Source of the DNA: JACCVG01 sp963790245
GTDB lineage: Bacteria > Actinomycetota > Thermoleophilia > Solirubrobacterales > Thermoleophilaceae
Assembly (NCBI GenBank): GCA_963790245.1
Contig: CAWBNP010000002.1
Coordinates: 620,001 to 684,000, forward strand
Length of the DNA stretch: 64,000 bases
Reading direction: 5' to 3'
The position numbers and the translations under genes were made by a program. Shown in pieces: positions 59,626 to 64,000 of the stretch (positions are counted from its first letter, which is position 1; each line of letters opens with the position of its first letter). The notes below the pieces were generated by a model that searched no databases, was not told where the DNA came from, and was given only the letters and a program-made list of their open reading frames with translations.

Positions 59626-60338
59626 TGGAGAACAGGACGATCGCGATCCTCCCGATGAAGCGGTTCGGCGCCGCGAAGTCGCGGCTCGCCGCGGCGCTCG
59701 GCACCGGCGCGCGCCAAGCGCTCGCCCAGGCGATGTTCTCCGACGTCCTGGCCGCGTTGCGGCGCGTCGAGCGACTCGATGCGATCGCGGTGATCACCGC
59801 CGACCGGGAGGTCGTGGCCTCGCTGCGCGGCGAAGGGGTGACGCTGCTCCCCGACGAGCAGGAGAGCGGGCAGTCGGCGGCGACTCTGGTCGGTGTCAAG
59901 GAGGCACTGATCGCGGGCTTTGGTCGCGTGCTGCTCGTGCCCGGCGACGCACCGCTGATCGATCCGGTTGCAATCGACGCGCTGCTCGAGGGTGATTCGG
60001 CCTCGCCGGGGCTCGTGATCGTCCCCGACCGGCACCTGACCGGCACCAACGCGCTGCTGATGTCGCCTCCCGACGCGCTGGAGCCGAGCTTCGGGCCCGG
60101 CAGCCTCGCGCGCCACGAAGCCGCCGCCACCGCGGCCGGCCTGTCCTACCGGGTCGATCAGATCGCGTCGCTGACGCTCGACATCGACACGCCGGAAGAT
60201 CTTGGCGAGCTGATCGTCCGGCTCGAGCAGCAACGTGCCGTGGCTCCGCGAACGCGTGGCGCGCTGGCCCAACTCGAGCGGGTTCCCGGGACGGGGATCG
60301 CGGAGATCGCCGCGACCGCCCGCCAGGGCCGAGACTGA
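59625..60338 (+). CDS. cofC: 2-phospho-L-lactate (phosphoenolpyruvate) guanylyltransferase
   Basis: 237 aa. AILPMKRFGAAKSRLAAALG, VITADREVVASLRGEGVTLL, LLVPGDAPLIDPVAIDALLE and VPDRHLTGTNALLMSPPDAL, SFGPGSLARHEAAA are typical CofC/FbiD motifs (nucleotidyltransferase fold). Makes the GDP-activated C3 unit used by CofD. Coupled to cofD by a 1-bp overlap. Confidence 0.94.
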   Translation: MENRTIAILPMKRFGAAKSRLAAALGTGARQALAQAMFSDVLAALRRVERLDAIAVITADREVVASLRGEGVTLLPDEQESGQSAATLVGVKEALIAGFGRVLLVPGDAPLIDPVAIDALLEGDSASPGLVIVPDRHLTGTNALLMSPPDALEPSFGPGSLARHEAAATAAGLSYRVDQIASLTLDIDTPEDLGELIVRLEQQRAVAPRTRGALAQLERVPGTGIAEIAATARQGRD

Positions 60339-60343
60339 AGTCA

Positions 60344-61099
60344 ATGACGGCGCCCGAGCTCCGCCTTCGTCCGCTTGCGGGCATTGCGGAGATCGCGGCG
60401 GGCGACGACCTCGCCGCGGCGCTAGCCCCGAATTGTCCCGATGACCTCAGCGACGGCGATGTGTTGGTCGTCGCCCACAAGGTGGTCTCCAAGGCCGAAG
60501 GCCGCCTCCGCGAGCTGGCGTCGATCACACCCGGCGATCAGGCGCTCGCCCTCGCCGCAGAGCAGGACCGCGACCCGCGGCACGTACAGGCGATCCTCGA
60601 CGAGACCGCCGAGGTGGTGCGGGCAGCGAACGGGGTGCTGATCTGTCGCACCCGCTCCGGGCTCGTCTGCGCGAACGCCGGGGTCGACCTCTCGAACGTC
60701 GCCGACGGCCACGTGCTCGCCCTGCCCGCCGATCCAGATGACAGCGCGCGCAGGCTGCGGGCCGCATTGGCCGAGCGGCTCGGGGTTGGGCCGGCAGTGC
60801 TGATCTCCGACAGCTTCGGCCGAGCCTGGCGGATCGGCCAAGTAGACGTCGCAATCGGCGCCGCCGGGCTGGAGCCACTCGATGACTGGCGCGGCCGTCA
60901 CGACCGAACCGGACGCGAACTCGCGGCGACGGCGATCGCCGTCGCCGACGCGGCGGCGGCGGCGGCGGACCTCGTCAGGGCCAAGGACGCCGGCACCCCG
61001 GCGGTCCTGATCAGCGGCCTCGGCCGCTTCGTCACGCCGGAGGACGGCCCGGGCGCCGCCGCGCTGCGACGCCCGGTCGCCGACGACCTGTTCGGTTAG
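60344..61099 (+). CDS. cofE: Coenzyme F420-0:L-glutamate ligase
   Basis: 251 aa, 5 bp after cofC. VLVVAHKVVSKAEGRLREL, GLVCANAGVDLSNV, ISDSFGRAWRIGQVDVAIGA, then DRTGRELAATAIAVADA are the CofE signature. Adds glutamate residues to F420-0. Only the ligase domain is present; the nitroreductase-like domain fused in mycobacterial FbiB is absent. Stop overlaps the bicupin stop by 4 bp. Confidence 0.94.
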   Translation: MTAPELRLRPLAGIAEIAAGDDLAAALAPNCPDDLSDGDVLVVAHKVVSKAEGRLRELASITPGDQALALAAEQDRDPRHVQAILDETAEVVRAANGVLICRTRSGLVCANAGVDLSNVADGHVLALPADPDDSARRLRAALAERLGVGPAVLISDSFGRAWRIGQVDVAIGAAGLEPLDDWRGRHDRTGRELAATAIAVADAAAAAADLVRAKDAGTPAVLISGLGRFVTPEDGPGAAALRRPVADDLFG

Positions 61100-61878
61100 C
61101 TGGGCGGGAGAACCGGCTCGGGTCCCCCGAGCTCGCTGACCGGTCCCGGCGTGTAGGCCTTGCCGGGTAGTGCCCCCAGCGCGAGCATCCGCACGCCGCT
61201 GGGGCCCGGCAATACCTTGCGCGGGACTCCGAGCCCGATCCGCGCGACCGTATGCTCCGGGAACGGCATGCGCTCACCATCGAGCTCGATCTCGCCGCCG
61301 CCGACGAGCGAGACGAAGACCTCCTCCTGCTCATCTTCGGCGTGCTCGGGGTACTGGGGGAAGTCGGGCGGCATATCTATCACCTGCATCCCGAACGAGG
61401 TCACGCCGAGTTCCGCGCGCGCTCGCTTGAACGCCCCGCCGAAGGCGCCCTCCATCTCGTCGATCGCCTTGATCGTCCAGTCCTCGGTGCTCGTTCCCTC
61501 GGTCGTCATCTGGCCCGAGCCCTGACGGTCGGCCTGGTCGAAGGGCTTGCCGGGCACGCCACCGAGCGCGATCAGGCGCAGCCCGTCCGGCCCCGGGTGG
61601 ATCTTGCGCACGACGCCGATGCCGACGCGAGCCATCGATCCGGGATCGAGCGGGTGGCGCTCCCCGGCGATCTCGATCTCGCCGCCGCCTGCGTACGGGA
61701 TGTAGACCTCCTCCTGCTCGGTGTCGATGTGGTGCGGATAGTGGTCATTGCCTGCCGGGATCTCCATGACGTTCAGCCCGAAGGTCGTGATCCCGACGGA
61801 GTCGCCGGCACCAACCTGGATCCCTCCCCGCTCCGATCCTTTGATTCCCTCGATCTGCTGCACCGTGTAATCGCCCAT
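61096..61878 (-). CDS. Two-domain cupin protein (bicupin)
   Basis: 260 aa, ATG 61878 with GAGAGGA ribosome site. Two homologous halves: GITTFGLNVMEIPAGNDHYP, EEVYIPYAGGGEIEIAGERH, ALGGVPGKPF; and VTSFGMQVIDMPPDFPQYPE, EEVFVSLVGGGEIELDGERM, ALGALPGKAYT. The His/Glu ligands are better kept in the N-terminal half (HYPHH) than in the second (QYPEH). Ligand unknown. Placed between cofE and fbiC, convergent with cofE; an F420 link is possible but unproven. Confidence 0.85.
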   Translation of the reverse strand: MGDYTVQQIEGIKGSERGGIQVGAGDSVGITTFGLNVMEIPAGNDHYPHHIDTEQEEVYIPYAGGGEIEIAGERHPLDPGSMARVGIGVVRKIHPGPDGLRLIALGGVPGKPFDQADRQGSGQMTTEGTSTEDWTIKAIDEMEGAFGGAFKRARAELGVTSFGMQVIDMPPDFPQYPEHAEDEQEEVFVSLVGGGEIELDGERMPFPEHTVARIGLGVPRKVLPGPSGVRMLALGALPGKAYTPGPVSELGGPEPVLPPS

Positions 61879-61892
61879 GGCTGTCCTCTCTT

Positions 61893-64000
61893 TCAGGCCG
61901 CCACAGGCAGTTCGTGGCGACGCCGTATCTCGTACAAGGTTGTTCGCTCGGCGGCCGGGCGTCCCGCGCGGTGCGCCGCGCCGATCAGGTCTGCGGGATC
62001 GAGCCGGACGCCGTGCTGGGAGCCCGCCATGCGACTGATCGACTCCTCCATCAGCGTGCCGCCGAGGTCGTTGACACCCCAGGAGAGTGCCTCGGTTGCG
62101 GCGTCGAGCCCCATCTTGACCCAGCTCGCCTGGAGGCTCGGGATCGATTTGCCGAGCGCGAGCCTGAAGACGGCGGTGTGCTTGAGGTTCTCTTCGCGCG
62201 AGATCTCGGCGACGCCGTGAGTCCGGCCGAGCAACGTCTGGAACGGGATGAACGACAAGGGCACGAACTCGGTGAAACCGCCGGTGCGCGCCTGGAGCTC
62301 ACGGACGACGCGCATGTGCTCGGCGAGCTCCCACGGCTCCTCGATGTGGCCGAACATGACCGTCACGGTTGACCGCAGGCCGACAGCGTGTGAGGCCTCG
62401 ATGATCTCGACCCAGCGCGCGACCGGCAGTTTGTTCGGCGAGATCCGCTCGCGGACGCCGTCGTGGAGCACCTCGGCCGCCGTACCGGGCGTCGACCCGA
62501 GGCCGGCCTCGCGCAGCCGCTCGAAGACCTCGGCCGGCGGTAGGCCCGAGGTCAGGCACATGTGATCGACCTCCATCGCCGAGTAGGCGTGCAGGTGCAA
62601 CTGAGGCGCCAGCTGCTTGGCAAAGCGCAGCCATTCCTCGTAGTCCTCCAGCGCCCAGTCGGGATGGATGCCCGACTGGATGCAGAGCTCAGTGGCGCCG
62701 AACTCGACCGCCTCGGTGACCCGCGCGGCGAAGTCCTCGCGACCGTGCTCGTAGGCCTCGGGCGAGCGTTTGCCCTGCCCGAAGCCGCAGAACGCGCACC
62801 CGACGACGCAGATGTTCGAGACGTTGATGTTGCGGTTGACCACGTAGGTGACGACCTCGCCGGCCAGCTCGGCTCGCAGCTCGTCGGCGGCTTGGCGCAT
62901 GTCCTCGATCGCATCAGGGCGCGTCTCGGCAAACAACGCCGTCAGTTCGTCCGGACTCAAAGCTTCTCCGTCCCGCGCGCGAGCGATGGCAGCGGGCGCG
63001 AGCTCGCGGCGGATCGGCCGCTCCTCGCGGCGGCCCGACCCGCGCCGCGGGATGAAGCTCCAGTAGCGCTGCTTGATGACGTCGAGGACACCCTGCTCGA
63101 TCCATTCCGTATCCATGTACTGGGGGTAAACACAGAGCCGCTCGGTCAGCGCGTGCCCGGTCGCGGAGAGCTCGCGCCGGATCCGATGAACCGAAGGGAA
63201 GGGGTGCTCCGGGGAGATGTGGTCGCCGTTTGCCGACAAGCCGCCGAGGTCGGTCGCCCCGGCCTCGACGAGCGGCGCCCACCAATCGGAGAGGTTGGGC
63301 GGGATCTGCACGCCGACGTCGGGCATCAGCCGGCGGCTGTGAGCGACGAGCTCGCGCATCTGGTCGAGCGTGACCTCGGTCGCCCATTCGGGCACCGGCT
63401 GTTCGGCGGCGAGCGGCGAGTCGTCGCCGGCGAGCTGCGCATCGGCGGCTATCTCCGCGGGCTCGCGGCCGTGGTAACGCGGATGGGCGACGAAGTTCTG
63501 GAGGATGACCTCCTGGAGGTGGCCGTAGATGGCGTGGACCGCAGCCAACGCCTCCAGCGCCTCAACTCGCTGCTCCGGGGTCTCCCCTACGCCGACCAGA
63601 ATGCCGCTGGTGAACGGGATCCTCAGCTCGCCGGCGGCCCGGATCGTCTCAAGGCGACGCTCCGGGTGCTTGGTCGGCGAGCCCTGATGAACGACCAGGC
63701 CGGGCTCGATCGACTCGAGCATCAGCCCCTGCGAGGCGGTCACCTCACGCAGGCGCACCAGATCCTCCGGTGCGACTACACCGACGTTTGTGTGCGGCAG
63801 CATCCCGCGCTCGAGCGCGCGCTCGCAGGTCCAGGCCACGTAGGAGGTGAAGTCCGCGTGGCCATAGTCAGCGAGCCGCTCCGCGACCCCCGCGTTGACC
63901 TCGGGCCGCTCGCCGGTGAGCACCAGCAGCTCCTTCGCGCCGCGCCGAGTCGCCTGATCGAGCAGCCGGTCGACTTCGTCCGGTGCGTAGAGGTGGGCAC
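61893..64000 (-). CDS. fbiC: FO synthase, fused CofG/CofH (F420 deazaflavin biosynthesis), 5'-partial
   Basis: At least 702 codons, continuing past the right edge; at 63924-64000 the frame reads AHLYAPDEVDRLLDQATRRG. The left part is the end of the CofG radical-SAM domain (PHTNVGVVAPEDLVRLRE, GILVGVGETPEQRVEALEAL, QIPPNLSDWWAPLVEAGATD), then CofH with the CxxxCxxC cluster in NICVVGCAFCGFGQGKR. Condenses tyrosine and the ribityl-pyrimidine intermediate into FO. The CofG cluster lies outside the window. It would supply the FO used by CofD. Confidence 0.95.
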   Translation of the reverse strand, partial: AHLYAPDEVDRLLDQATRRGAKELLVLTGERPEVNAGVAERLADYGHADFTSYVAWTCERALERGMLPHTNVGVVAPEDLVRLREVTASQGLMLESIEPGLVVHQGSPTKHPERRLETIRAAGELRIPFTSGILVGVGETPEQRVEALEALAAVHAIYGHLQEVILQNFVAHPRYHGREPAEIAADAQLAGDDSPLAAEQPVPEWATEVTLDQMRELVAHSRRLMPDVGVQIPPNLSDWWAPLVEAGATDLGGLSANGDHISPEHPFPSVHRIRRELSATGHALTERLCVYPQYMDTEWIEQGVLDVIKQRYWSFIPRRGSGRREERPIRRELAPAAIARARDGEALSPDELTALFAETRPDAIEDMRQAADELRAELAGEVVTYVVNRNINVSNICVVGCAFCGFGQGKRSPEAYEHGREDFAARVTEAVEFGATELCIQSGIHPDWALEDYEEWLRFAKQLAPQLHLHAYSAMEVDHMCLTSGLPPAEVFERLREAGLGSTPGTAAEVLHDGVRERISPNKLPVARWVEIIEASHAVGLRSTVTVMFGHIEEPWELAEHMRVVRELQARTGGFTEFVPLSFIPFQTLLGRTHGVAEISREENLKHTAVFRLALGKSIPSLQASWVKMGLDAATEALSWGVNDLGGTLMEESISRMAGSQHGVRLDPADLIGAAHRAGRPAAERTTLYEIRRRHELPVAA

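Noticed and set aside
1..64000. CRISPR array, prophage, transposase or integrase
   Set aside because: I found no regularly spaced direct repeats and no transposase, integrase or phage structural proteins on either strand; only putative attachment-site remnants are seen.

Overview
The window reads as chromosomal DNA from a high-GC actinobacterium, most likely class Thermoleophilia (Solirubrobacterales-like). This is inferred from the protein types, not from a marker-gene search. Supporting signs are a coenzyme F420 gene set (cofD, cofC, cofE, cofGH/fbiC), many small SnoaL-like proteins that begin MSQENVE and end EALEAVGLSE, a collagen-like exported protein of a kind I associate with this class, and many genes with a TAnnnT -10 box only 6-8 nt before the start codon (probable leaderless mRNAs).

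Layout. (1) 0-10.4 kb: cut-off ureohydrolase, exported hypothetical, two SnoaL genes, DUF4345 protein, secreted esterase, Na+/H+ antiporter, cupin lipoprotein, serine beta-lactamase-like hydrolase and a glycosyltransferase. (2) 10.5-38.1 kb: a patchwork accessory zone. It holds homocysteine methyltransferase, two flavoproteins, a hybrid histidine kinase, a GAF-SpoIIE phosphatase, methyltransferase, pyridoxamine oxidase, metal transporters and about ten SnoaL genes or remnants. It also holds several broken genes: a nonsense-mutated SnoaL, a UvsE C-terminal piece, an HsdM C-terminal piece, a frameshifted glycosyltransferase and a decayed FG-GAP protein. Through it are scattered copies of a repeat whose core is the 3' half of tRNA-Pro(GGG). 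All copies have the same orientation as the intact tRNA-Pro at 38.1 kb, which bounds the zone. (3) 38.2-47.8 kb: tRNA-Gly, an NTF2-like protein, a heparinase II/III-like protein, then an aromatic amino acid group: tyrosinase, phenylalanine 4-hydroxylase, multicopper oxidase, APC permease and a tyrosine decarboxylase-like enzyme. (4) 47.9-50.4 kb: a 2.4-kb segment bounded by a 59-bp direct repeat of the tRNA-Trp 3' part, carrying a collagen-like protein, SnoaL pieces and a small exported peptide but no integrase. (5) 50.4-64 kb: two tRNA-Leu genes, membrane proteins, an M28 peptidase, acetoacetyl-CoA synthetase, acyl-CoA carboxylase beta subunit, subtilase, SDR, the F420 genes, a bicupin and the start of fbiC running off the right edge.

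The strongest unusual signals are the tRNA-Pro-derived repeat array with its link to SnoaL 3' ends, the tandem SnoaL cassettes with identical 3-nt junctions, and the tRNA-Trp-bounded mini-island.
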